DNA of 21,772 nt, from positions 2,367 to 24,138 of the forward strand of contig DEXR01000013.1 of NCBI GenBank assembly GCA_002364245.1, read 5' to 3'. The translations under genes and the position numbers were made by a program. The stretch comes from Flavobacteriaceae bacterium UBA3179 (GTDB lineage Bacteria; Bacteroidota; Bacteroidia; Flavobacteriales; Flavobacteriaceae). The notes under the pieces were generated by a model. The model was not told the DNA's origin. It worked only from the letters and a program-made list of their open reading frames with translations, and ran no database searches. Shown here piece by piece: positions 15,394 to 21,772 of the stretch; within the stretch, counting starts at the first letter, position 1; every line of letters starts with the position of its first letter.

Positions 15394-16425
15394 CTACTTC
15401 TTAAACTTTAGTTTTTCTGAACGTCCTTTTTTAAAGATTTTGTTACTATTCGGAATGCCTTTTCGAAGTCTTTTTTGTTCCTCATAGGGAAGTTGAATAA
15501 TATCTTTACACTCCGTGCTACAACAAGTTTCCATAGCTTCGGAACACTCTTCGCATTGGATAAATAGTAAGTGACACGCTTCGTTAGCACAGTTTACATG
15601 GGTGTCGCAAGGTTTGCCACACTGATGGCAATTGGCGATTACGTCTTCAGTAATTCGCTCACCGCGACGATGGTCGAAAACAAAGTTTTTACCAATAAAC
15701 TTATTATCTAAACCTTTATTTTCAACCTGACGGGCGTATTCTATAATACCACCTTCCAATTGGAATACGTTTTTAAACCCTTTGTGTTTATAATACGCAC
15801 TGGCTTTTTCGCAACGGATTCCGCCGGTGCAATACATCACTAGATTTTTATCTTCTTTATGGTCTTTTAAATCGGCTTCAATGATGTCTAGGGAATCTCG
15901 AAACGTATCCACATCGGGTGTTACGGCTCCTTGAAAATGACCAATTTCACTTTCATAATGGTTCCGCATATCAACTAAAACCGTGTTGGGATCATCGATA
16001 AGTTTGTTGAAGTTTTCAGCATCTACGTGAACGCCTTTGTTGGTTACATCAAAGGTTTCATCGTTTAATCCGTCTGCAACGATTTTTGGCCGCACTTTTA
16101 CTTTCAGTTTTAAGAAAGATTTCAAGTCATGTTCAATAGCGATATTCAATCGAACGCCATTCAAAAAATAGATTTCGTCGATAAATTCTTTAAAATTTCC
16201 GAAGTTTTTAGCTGGAACAGATAGTTGCGCATTAATTCCTTCATGAGCCACATAGATACGGCCTAGAACATTAAGTTCGTCCCAAGCAATAAACAAATGA
16301 TTTCTGAAAAGTTCTGGATTGCCAATCTTGGCATATTGATAAAAAGAGAGGGTCAAGCGGTCTTCCCCAGCTTGTTCCAATAAATCGGCCCGCTCTTTTG
16401 CACTTAAGGTGTTGTACAGTTGCAT
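15394..16425 (-). CDS. trhO: tRNA uridine-34 hydroxylase TrhO (rhodanese family)
   Basis: A 343-residue cytoplasmic enzyme. The TrhO/YceA family makes 5-hydroxyuridine at tRNA position 34 in an oxygen-dependent reaction, the first step to the wobble modifications cmo5U/mo5U. An N-terminal acylphosphatase-like domain is at about 1-110. The rhodanese domain (about 130-235) has the active loop CTGGIRC (Cys199 and Cys205). A cysteine-rich tail follows, CHQCGKPCDTHVNC then CEECSEAMETCCSTEC, with at least ten cysteines that could bind a metal. I start at 16425 (MQLYNTLSAKE). An in-frame ATG at 16500 would add 25 residues, but a good promoter lies inside that stretch, so it cannot be translated from that transcript. 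It is divergent from recA. Confidence 0.9.
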   Translation of the reverse strand: MQLYNTLSAKERADLLEQAGEDRLTLSFYQYAKIGNPELFRNHLFIAWDELNVLGRIYVAHEGINAQLSVPAKNFGNFKEFIDEIYFLNGVRLNIAIEHDLKSFLKLKVKVRPKIVADGLNDETFDVTNKGVHVDAENFNKLIDDPNTVLVDMRNHYESEIGHFQGAVTPDVDTFRDSLDIIEADLKDHKEDKNLVMYCTGGIRCEKASAYYKHKGFKNVFQLEGGIIEYARQVENKGLDNKFIGKNFVFDHRRGERITEDVIANCHQCGKPCDTHVNCANEACHLLFIQCEECSEAMETCCSTECKDIIQLPYEEQKRLRKGIPNSNKIFKKGRSEKLKFKK

Positions 16426-16470
16426 GCTATACTTTTTTTGAGTGAAAAGAAATAATTTTAAATAATGAGG

Positions 16471-16501
16471 CAAAAATACACTTTTCAAACCTGTTAACAA
16501 A
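16471..16501 (-). promoter_or_regulatory. trhO promoter
   Basis: On the minus strand TTTG (16501-16498) and TATTTTTG (16478-16471) are separated by 19 bases, an excellent match to the Bacteroidota -33/-7 pattern. It places the mRNA start near 16465 and fixes the trhO start codon at 16425. Confidence 0.65.
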
Positions 16502-16525
16502 AAAACTAGTTTCAGGGTTTTTCCT

Positions 16526-16557
16526 TTTGTAGTAAAAGCAAAGAAATAGTACCTTAG
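16526..16557 (+). promoter_or_regulatory. recA promoter
   Basis: TTTG at 16526-16529 and TACCTTAG at 16550-16557 (one mismatch from TAnnTTTG), 20-base spacer, about 33 bases before the recA ATG. I see no obvious LexA-like palindrome over it. Confidence 0.55.
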
Positions 16558-16590
16558 CCTACTGACTTATTTACAGCTAAAACACACACT

Positions 16591-17598
16591 ATGAGCAAAG
16601 AAAAAGAAGCAAAATTAAAAGCGTTAAAGCTTACACTAGATAAAATGGATAAAACGTACGGAAAAGGTACGGTTATGAAAATGGGAGATGCTGCTGTGCA
16701 AGAAGTAGATGTAATCCCAACAGGTTCGTTAGGACTCGATGTAGCATTAGGTGTAGGAGGATATCCAAGAGGGAGGGTAGTTGAAATTTACGGTCCGGAA
16801 TCTTCTGGTAAAACAACGTTAACCTTACACGCTATTGCTGAAGCACAAAAAAAAGGAGGTATCGCAGCTTTTATAGATGCAGAACACGCTTTTGATCGTT
16901 ATTACGCTGAAAAACTAGGGGTTGACATTGAAAACTTGATAATTTCACAACCAGATAATGGTGAGCAAGCCTTAGAAGTTACCGATAACTTAATTAGAAG
17001 TGGAGCTATCGATATTATTGTAGTCGATTCTGTAGCGGCATTAACACCGAAAAGTGAAATTGAAGGTGAAATGGGTGATAGCAAAATGGGGCTTCACGCT
17101 AGATTGATGTCGCAAGCTTTGCGTAAACTTACCGGATCGATTAGCAAAACCCAATGTACAGTTATCTTTATTAACCAACTACGTGAAAAAATTGGAGTGA
17201 TGTTCGGTAACCCAGAAACTACAACTGGTGGTAACGCCCTTAAATTCTATTGCTCTGTTAGGCTTGATATTCGTCGTTCTACGCAAATTAAAGATTCAAA
17301 CAGTGACGTACAAGGGAATAAAACCCGCGTAAAAGTGGTGAAGAATAAAGTAGCACCACCTTTTAAGACCGCTGAGTTTGACATTATGTACGGGAAAGGA
17401 ATCTCTAAAGTAGGTGAGGTTGTCGATTTAGGGGTAGATTTTGAAATCATTAAAAAAAGTGGTTCTTGGTACAGTTACGACGATACCAAATTAGGGCAAG
17501 GTCGTGACGCAGTTAAGACACTTCTTTTAGATAACCCAGAGCTTATGGAAGAATTAGAAACCAAAATTAAAGACGCTATAAACACCCTTAAAGAATAA
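16591..17598 (+). CDS. recA: Recombinase RecA
   Basis: A 335-residue cytoplasmic DNA-dependent ATPase that forms filaments on single-stranded DNA, drives strand exchange and stimulates self-cleavage of LexA-type repressors. The N-terminal helix ends at [13 protein letters not shown]. Walker A is GPESSGKT (68-75), and the Walker B strand is [10 protein letters not shown]. The loop-2 region carries [32 protein letters not shown] sequence, all canonical. The acidic C-terminal tail is short, which is common in the phylum. Transcribed alone and divergent from trhO; the sigma factor gene follows 122 bases later in the same direction. Confidence 0.98.
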   Translation: MSKEKEAKLKALKLTLDKMDKTYGKGTVMKMGDAAVQEVDVIPTGSLGLDVALGVGGYPRGRVVEIYGPESSGKTTLTLHAIAEAQKKGGIAAFIDAEHAFDRYYAEKLGVDIENLIISQPDNGEQALEVTDNLIRSGAIDIIVVDSVAALTPKSEIEGEMGDSKMGLHARLMSQALRKLTGSISKTQCTVIFINQLREKIGVMFGNPETTTGGNALKFYCSVRLDIRRSTQIKDSNSDVQGNKTRVKVVKNKVAPPFKTAEFDIMYGKGISKVGEVVDLGVDFEIIKKSGSWYSYDDTKLGQGRDAVKTLLLDNPELMEELETKIKDAINTLKE

Positions 17599-17625
17599 AA
17601 AGGTACATTCTGCACGCAACCTTTT
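17598..17625 (+). terminator. Weak terminator after recA
   Basis: AAAAGGT (17598-17604) pairs with ACCTTTT (17619-17625) around a 14-base loop. The stem is short and AT-rich with a brief T-run inside the right arm, so termination may be partial. Confidence 0.4.
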
Positions 17626-17720
17626 GTAAATTAGGGTATCTACAGTATGTAGGGCCTTGATTATTAGTATCGTTTGCACTGTAAGTAAGTAATAACCATC
17701 AATAACCACGGTACCGCAAT

Positions 17721-18245
17721 TTGACTTTAGACGAGCTCATACTAAAATGTAAGAAGCAGGACAGTAAGGCACAGGGAGCATTGTACAAACGCTATTCTGG
17801 TATCTTGTTTTCCATTTGTTTACGGTATTCGCCCAATAAAACCGAAGCCGAAGACAGTTTACAAGACGCATTTCTTACCATTTTTAAAAAAATTGAGCAG
17901 TATAAAGGCAAAGGTTCTTTTGAAGGTTGGATTAAGCGTATAACAGTTAATACTGTGCTTCAGAAATACCGAAAACAACGTGTTTACAGTATTGAAGATG
18001 AAGCACAAGTTGAACAGGAAGATGATGTGACTGTAGATACAGAAACAGTTCCCTTGGATTTTCTATTGAAAATTATTCAAGAGCTTCCAGATCAGTATCG
18101 GTTAGTGTTTACCCTATATGTTTTAGACGATTATTCACATAAAGAAATAGCCGAAATGTTAGGAATCAGTGATGGCACGTCTAAATCTAATCTAGCAAGA
18201 GCAAGAGGTATATTAAAAACTAAAATCGACAACTACAAACCATAA
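17721..18245 (+). CDS. ECF-type RNA polymerase sigma factor
   Basis: A 174-residue sigma-70 family protein with only regions 2 and 4. Region 2 is at about 20-87 (LYKRYSGILFSICLRY, AEDSLQDAFLTIF, GSFEGWIKRITVNTVLQKYRK) and region 4 at about 118-168 (LPDQYRLVFTLYVLDDYSHKEIAEML with GTSKSNLARAR). I start at TTG 17721. The next in-frame stop upstream is at 17703-17705, and no in-frame ATG or GTG occurs before region 2, so a TTG start is needed. It redirects RNA polymerase to an unknown promoter set. The downstream gene, 30 bases on, encodes a probable anti-sigma/barrel protein, its likely partner. I could not identify its own promoter. Confidence 0.92.
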   Translation: MTLDELILKCKKQDSKAQGALYKRYSGILFSICLRYSPNKTEAEDSLQDAFLTIFKKIEQYKGKGSFEGWIKRITVNTVLQKYRKQRVYSIEDEAQVEQEDDVTVDTETVPLDFLLKIIQELPDQYRLVFTLYVLDDYSHKEIAEMLGISDGTSKSNLARARGILKTKIDNYKP

Positions 18246-18275
18246 AATAACGTATATAAAAGTAGAACTCCCCTC

Positions 18276-19835
18276 ATGAAAAACAAAAAGCACATAGACG
18301 AGCTTTTTAAAGAGCGTTTCAAAGACCTTGAAACGACTCCACCTCCACATGTTTGGGATAATATTCAAGCAGAATTACAAGAGAAGAAAAAAGACCGAAA
18401 AGTAATTCCGCTTTGGTGGAAACTGGGCGGGGTGGCTGCGTTATTGGCGTTGTTGTTCACTATTGGAAATTCAGTTTTTAATACTGAAGAAACCAATAAT
18501 AAAGTGGTTACTGAAGAAACTACTGTGCCCGTAAACACTAATTCTGAAACAAAAGCTGAAGAAACCATCTATAATGACACACAAGTTGCTTCAGAAACAG
18601 ATGAAAAATCTACAGATAAAGAAGTTGGTAATCACCTAAAGCAGGATCAAAATTCACATAAAAAAGATACTGAGAAAAACAAATTCAATTCTCAAAAATC
18701 CAATACAACAGCAGTTGCTGTAGAAAACATTCCAGAAGAAAAGATAAAAAATAAAATCGATAAAACTTCTTCTGAAAAGAAAGATGAAATTGCTAAGCAA
18801 AATAATGCAATCACCAAAAGCGATGCTGTGGCCGTAACTTCAAAAAATAGTGATGTAAACGCTAAGGATAGTTCAAAAAACAATACAAAAACCGCTATCG
18901 CTTCTGAAAAAACAAATTCAAACCTTACTGAGCAACAACGAGAAGAAAATAAAGACCTAATTAATAAAGGCAAACGTATTTCTGAAGAAAACAAAACTGA
19001 AACAGCCACTGCCAAAACAGAAAATGAGGTTATTAAGGAGGCTGAAAAGAAATCCATTTTTGATGAAATTGAAGGCACCAAAAAAGCAGAAGAAGCTGTT
19101 GCTACAACCAATAAACCACAAAACAGATGGGATGTAGCTCCCAATGTAGCGCCTGTTTATTATAGTTCAATAAATGGAGGGTCGTCTATAGACCCTATGT
19201 TTGCCGATAATTCGCAAAATGGTGATATTAACATTAGTTATGGAGTGCAAGTGGCATATAATATTACGGACAGATTAAGTGTACGTTCTGGAGTTAATAA
19301 TGTAAATCTTGGTTATGCAACAGGTGGTGTGGATATTGGCACAGGTCCTGTAGCTTTCGGGCTTAGAACGATTGATTACAATGGTGGTGGAAACATAATT
19401 ATTCCCGCGGACAAAGGAGTCTTTGACAATCCTATGGATGGTTTTGGTCCCGTTACTCCAAAATCTACTGGAGGAAATGCACAGATTATACAAGATATAA
19501 GTTATTACGAAGTGCCACTTGAATTAAAATACGCCATAGTCAACAATCGATTTGGCGTTAATATGATAGGAGGGCTCAGTACTCTCTTCTTAGGGAATAA
19601 TGAAATATCTGTAGAAGATGGAGATTTTAGAAGTGTACTTGGGGAAGCAAACAATCTTAACTCGGTAAGTTTTACTACCAATATAGGTGTTGGTCTTGAT
19701 TACAAAATAAGTAAAAGGTTAAAGTTTAATATTGAACCTATGTTTAAGTACCAGCTTAATCCATATACAGACTCTTCGGGAGGGTTTAAACCTTACTACA
19801 TAGGTTTATACAGTGGGTTGAGCTTCAAGTTTTAG
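18276..19835 (+). CDS. Probable dual-membrane-spanning anti-sigma factor with outer-membrane barrel
   Basis: A 519-residue protein with an unusual four-part layout. Residues 1-45 are a charged cytoplasmic segment with LETTPPPHVWDNIQAEL, typical of anti-sigma N-termini in this phylum. About 46-66 is a single membrane helix (WWKLGGVAALLALLFTIGN). About 70-280 is a low-complexity Lys/Glu/Thr/Asn linker with almost no hydrophobic runs. About 282-519 is a beta-rich domain (YGVQVAYNITDRLSVRSGV, YYEVPLELKYAI, NIGVGLDYKISKRLKFNIEP) ending YSGLSFKF, the C-terminal Phe of an outer-membrane barrel. There is no signal peptide before the helix. This matches the dual-membrane-spanning anti-sigma (Dma) type known from Bacteroides. 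It follows the sigma gene by 30 bases and probably binds and inhibits that sigma factor until the barrel senses an envelope signal (inference). Confidence 0.75.
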   Translation: MKNKKHIDELFKERFKDLETTPPPHVWDNIQAELQEKKKDRKVIPLWWKLGGVAALLALLFTIGNSVFNTEETNNKVVTEETTVPVNTNSETKAEETIYNDTQVASETDEKSTDKEVGNHLKQDQNSHKKDTEKNKFNSQKSNTTAVAVENIPEEKIKNKIDKTSSEKKDEIAKQNNAITKSDAVAVTSKNSDVNAKDSSKNNTKTAIASEKTNSNLTEQQREENKDLINKGKRISEENKTETATAKTENEVIKEAEKKSIFDEIEGTKKAEEAVATTNKPQNRWDVAPNVAPVYYSSINGGSSIDPMFADNSQNGDINISYGVQVAYNITDRLSVRSGVNNVNLGYATGGVDIGTGPVAFGLRTIDYNGGGNIIIPADKGVFDNPMDGFGPVTPKSTGGNAQIIQDISYYEVPLELKYAIVNNRFGVNMIGGLSTLFLGNNEISVEDGDFRSVLGEANNLNSVSFTTNIGVGLDYKISKRLKFNIEPMFKYQLNPYTDSSGGFKPYYIGLYSGLSFKF

Positions 19836-19838
19836 GTT

Positions 19839-19876
19839 AGTGTCAAGTTTTAAAGTTTAATTGACACTGTTTTTTA
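19839..19876 (+). terminator. Terminator of the sigma/anti-sigma operon
   Basis: AGTGTCAA (19839-19846) pairs with TTGACACT (19861-19868) around a 14-base AT-rich loop, followed by GTTTTTTAG. It begins just after the stop codon of the barrel gene. Confidence 0.7.
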
Positions 19877-19913
19877 GTTGGTTAGGTTTGGGTGATGCCA
19901 AACATGATTAAAG

Positions 19914-19942
19914 AAAACCGTCCTTCGCCATAGGACGGTTTT
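19914..19942. terminator. Bidirectional terminator between convergent genes
   Basis: AAAACCGTCC (19914-19923) pairs perfectly with GGACGGTTTT (19933-19942). A T-run follows on the plus strand and TTTTCTTT on the minus strand. It backs up termination from the left and ends the plsC transcript, whose stop codon is at 19944-19946. Confidence 0.85.
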
Positions 19943-19943
19943 T

Positions 19944-20684
19944 TTATACAGTAGGTTGGGTAAGCTCGTCTTTAATGATTTTATGGGTTGTATGGTTTAA
20001 TAAGCGTTTATCCTCCATACTTAAAATTTTAGTGGGAAGAATATCATGAACTTTCACCCTCATTTTTCCCGGACTGGCAGAAAAGAATGAATAGGAAAAT
20101 CTTTTCTTGTTATCATGAAAAGTCATCGGAGCTATAGGAATATTATGTTCTATTGCCAATCTAAAAGCACCATCTTTAAAAGTATCTAAAATTAAGGAAA
20201 GATCATCCGGCACACCGCCTTCAGGAAAAATACAAACACTTAAGCCTTGGTTGAGTTTACTTTGTGCTCTTCTAAAAACTTCCAATCGACTTTTAGGGTT
20301 GTTTCGGTCTACTAAAATACAGGTACGTTTATAGAAAAAACCAAATACAGGGATTTTAGCCAGTTCTTTTTTACCCACAAAAACAAACGGATTTTTGGTA
20401 ACATACAGCATAAGCATAATGTCACTCATAGAAGTATGGTTGGCCACAAACATATAACTCTGCCCTTTTTTGTAATTGGTTTCGCGTTTTACCTTAGGTA
20501 TAAATCCCATACCAAATAAAATGATAGTTGCCCACAACCGTGCCAAGGCAAAGAAAAAAGAATACCACTTTTCACGCAAGATGCTTATCAATAAAATAGG
20601 AAACAAAACAATTATTGGCACCGTAACTAGTATATAGAACCAGATTCGGTATAAAAAAATGAAGAAGGCTTTAAATATTTTCAT
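19944..20684 (-). CDS. plsC: 1-acyl-sn-glycerol-3-phosphate acyltransferase
   Basis: A 246-residue membrane-bound acyltransferase that should convert lysophosphatidic acid to phosphatidic acid in phospholipid synthesis. An N-terminal hydrophobic region (about 5-35, with a second at 47-60) anchors it. The catalytic HX4D motif is NHTSMSD (His83, Asp88). The substrate-binding FPEG motif is at 153-156, and the intervening VGKKELAKIPVFGFF is typical of PlsC. Length is normal. Transcribed alone, divergent from trpS, from a possible near-leaderless promoter (TACTTTTG on the minus strand, 20699-20692). An acyltransferase acting on another lipid, such as ornithine lipid, cannot be excluded. Confidence 0.88.
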   Translation of the reverse strand: MKIFKAFFIFLYRIWFYILVTVPIIVLFPILLISILREKWYSFFFALARLWATIILFGMGFIPKVKRETNYKKGQSYMFVANHTSMSDIMLMLYVTKNPFVFVGKKELAKIPVFGFFYKRTCILVDRNNPKSRLEVFRRAQSKLNQGLSVCIFPEGGVPDDLSLILDTFKDGAFRLAIEHNIPIAPMTFHDNKKRFSYSFFSASPGKMRVKVHDILPTKILSMEDKRLLNHTTHKIIKDELTQPTV

Positions 20685-20691
20685 TCCAATT

Positions 20692-20719
20692 CAAAAGTAG
20701 TAATTTGAGGCGTATCAAA
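20692..20719 (-). promoter_or_regulatory. Candidate plsC promoter
   Basis: On the minus strand TTTG (20719-20716) and TACTTTTG (20699-20692) are 16 bases apart, slightly short, with the box ending seven bases before the ATG. It overlaps the trpS promoter back to back. Confidence 0.4.
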
Positions 20720-20740
20720 AAGGTAAAAAAAGTACCTTTG
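20704..20740 (+). promoter_or_regulatory. Candidate trpS promoter
   Basis: TTTG at 20704-20707 and TACCTTTG at 20733-20740, an exact TAnnTTTG box with a 25-base spacer, slightly long. It would give a leader of about 45 bases. Confidence 0.5.
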
Positions 20741-20768
20741 CTGAAAATTGATTATTAATTAAAATAGA

Positions 20769-20786
20769 TTCCCGTTTTTTCGGGAA
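20769..20786 (+). promoter_or_regulatory. Hairpin just before the trpS start codon
   Basis: TTCCCG (20769-20774) pairs with CGGGAA (20781-20786) around six T residues, ending six bases before the ATG at 20793. In the mRNA it would sit in the ribosome entry region and could tune translation. There is no T-box-like tRNA-sensing leader. Confidence 0.45.
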
Positions 20787-20792
20787 ATTATT

Positions 20793-21761
20793 ATGTCTAG
20801 AATACTCACAGGAATACAAAGCACAGGAACACCACATTTAGGAAACATCTTAGGAGCGATAAAGCCAGCTATCGACATGGCAAACGATCCTAAAAATGAA
20901 TCGTTTTTGTTTATTGCCGATATGCATTCACTAACGCAAATAAAAGACGCTGAAACATTACGGAATAACACCTATAGTGTTGCTGCAACTTGGTTAGCTT
21001 TTGGATTAGACATAGATAGAGTAGTGTTTTATAGACAAAGCGATGTACCGCAAACCGCAGAACTCACGTGGTATTTAAGTTGCTTTTTTCCATATCAACG
21101 CTTAACCTTGGCACATTCCTTTAAAGATAAAGCTGACCGTTTAGAAGATGTAAATGCTGGTTTATTTACGTATCCCATGCTGATGGCAGCCGATATTTTA
21201 TTATACGATGCCGAAATTGTACCTGTTGGAAAAGACCAATTACAACATATTGAAATGACGCGTGATGTTGCTTCCCGTTTCCACGCAAAAATGGGTGAGA
21301 CCTTTGTGCTGCCTGAAGGAAAAATTCAGGAAAATACTAAGCTTATCCCTGGGACAGATGGATCTAAGATGAGTAAATCGAACAATAATTTCATTAATAT
21401 ATTTTTACCTGATAAAAAACTTCGGAAACAAGTAATGGGGATCGAAACCGATAGCACACCATTAGAAGAGCCTAAAGACCCAGATACGTGTAATGTGTTT
21501 GCACTCTACAAATTATTAGGTTCTACAAAAGAAGTTGCTGAAATGAGAGCAAATTATGAAAACGGTGGCTATGGTTACGGCCATGCTAAACAAGCTCTTT
21601 TTGAATTAATAATAGAAAAGTTTTCAGAAGAGCGAGCAAAATATAACCACTACATTAATAATCTAGAAGAAATTGATGAAGCTTTAAAAGTAGGAGCAGA
21701 AAAAGCAGGAAAAGTAGCTGATGAAGTATTGAAGCGCGTTCGTGAGAAAGTAGGCTATTAA
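20793..21761 (+). CDS. trpS: Tryptophanyl-tRNA synthetase
   Basis: A complete 322-residue cytoplasmic class I aminoacyl-tRNA synthetase that charges tRNA-Trp with tryptophan. The N-terminal GIQSTGTPHLGN contains the HIGH-type motif as HLGN (15-18), preceded by the family-typical TGTPH. The second signature KMSKS is exact at 192-196 in GSKMSKSNN. The Rossmann core carries FLFIADMHSLT and the region around MAADILLYDAEIVPVGKDQLQHIE, typical of bacterial TrpRS. Length is normal. The start follows an exact TAnnTTTG promoter and a small hairpin. Divergent from plsC; the window ends 11 bases past its stop. Confidence 0.97.
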   Translation: MSRILTGIQSTGTPHLGNILGAIKPAIDMANDPKNESFLFIADMHSLTQIKDAETLRNNTYSVAATWLAFGLDIDRVVFYRQSDVPQTAELTWYLSCFFPYQRLTLAHSFKDKADRLEDVNAGLFTYPMLMAADILLYDAEIVPVGKDQLQHIEMTRDVASRFHAKMGETFVLPEGKIQENTKLIPGTDGSKMSKSNNNFINIFLPDKKLRKQVMGIETDSTPLEEPKDPDTCNVFALYKLLGSTKEVAEMRANYENGGYGYGHAKQALFELIIEKFSEERAKYNHYINNLEEIDEALKVGAEKAGKVADEVLKRVREKVGY

Positions 21762-21772
21762 ACCACCTGAAA

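Noticed and set aside
16426..16500. 25-residue upstream extension of TrhO
   Set aside because: A strong promoter (16471-16501, minus) lies inside it, so a transcript from that promoter cannot encode it; family members start at MQLYN-like sequence.
18692..19144. 150-codon minus-strand frame inside the anti-sigma/barrel gene
   Set aside because: Antisense of a low-complexity Lys/Glu/Thr linker, which leaves long open frames by composition; no domain, start context or promoter seen.
20741..20792. Tryptophan-responsive leader (T-box or attenuator) for trpS
   Set aside because: The leader is only about 45 bases, with one small hairpin, no T-box consensus and no Trp-rich leader peptide.
1..21772. 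CRISPR array, tRNA, rRNA, insertion sequence or prophage
   Set aside because: No regularly spaced repeats, no tRNA-like arm pattern, no transposase or integrase motifs, and no composition break found on reading both strands.

Overview
The window comes from a low-GC member of the Bacteroidota, almost certainly the family Flavobacteriaceae. The signs are a GldH gliding lipoprotein, a secreted protease with a type IX secretion (T9SS) C-terminal sorting domain, Bacteroidota-type promoters (TTTG/TTG about 19-23 bases before TAnnTTTG), and the gene order ricT-gldH-PBP1A. Most of it is chromosomal housekeeping DNA. I see no insertion sequence, phage, CRISPR array, tRNA or rRNA.

Layout. 1-1632 is sparse. 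It holds a small exported protein with two sorting-domain-like repeats, a possible 50-residue membrane peptide, several inverted repeats, and a decayed copy of the 3' end of the neighbouring enoyl-CoA hydratase gene. 1633-3914 (minus) is a histidine kinase followed by enoyl-CoA hydratase. 4235-7192 (minus) is a large T9SS-exported M4 metalloprotease. 7721-9430 (plus) is a double-ATPase ABC protein of the oligopeptide/dipeptide class with no permease beside it. 9431-9833 has no gene but is rich in hairpins. 9834-11191 (minus) is the two-subunit succinyl-CoA:3-ketoacid CoA-transferase. 11314-15305 (minus) is the tightly packed ricT-gldH-PBP1A operon. 15394-16425 (minus) is the tRNA hydroxylase TrhO, divergent from recA (16591-17598, plus). 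17721-19835 (plus) is an ECF sigma factor followed by a protein that joins a cytoplasmic anti-sigma-like segment, one inner-membrane helix, a long charged linker and a C-terminal outer-membrane beta-barrel. A shared terminator separates it from plsC (19944-20684, minus), which is divergent from trpS (20793-21761, plus).

The strongest systems-level observation is the sigma factor/barrel pair. Its layout matches the dual-membrane-spanning anti-sigma (Dma) type described in Bacteroides, in which one polypeptide could carry a signal from the outer membrane to the RNA polymerase sigma factor. The next most interesting items are the hairpin cluster at about 9485-9604, which could be an unannotated structured RNA, and the enoyl-CoA hydratase relic at 1228-1316. 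All functional calls come from reading motifs and architecture; no database search was possible.
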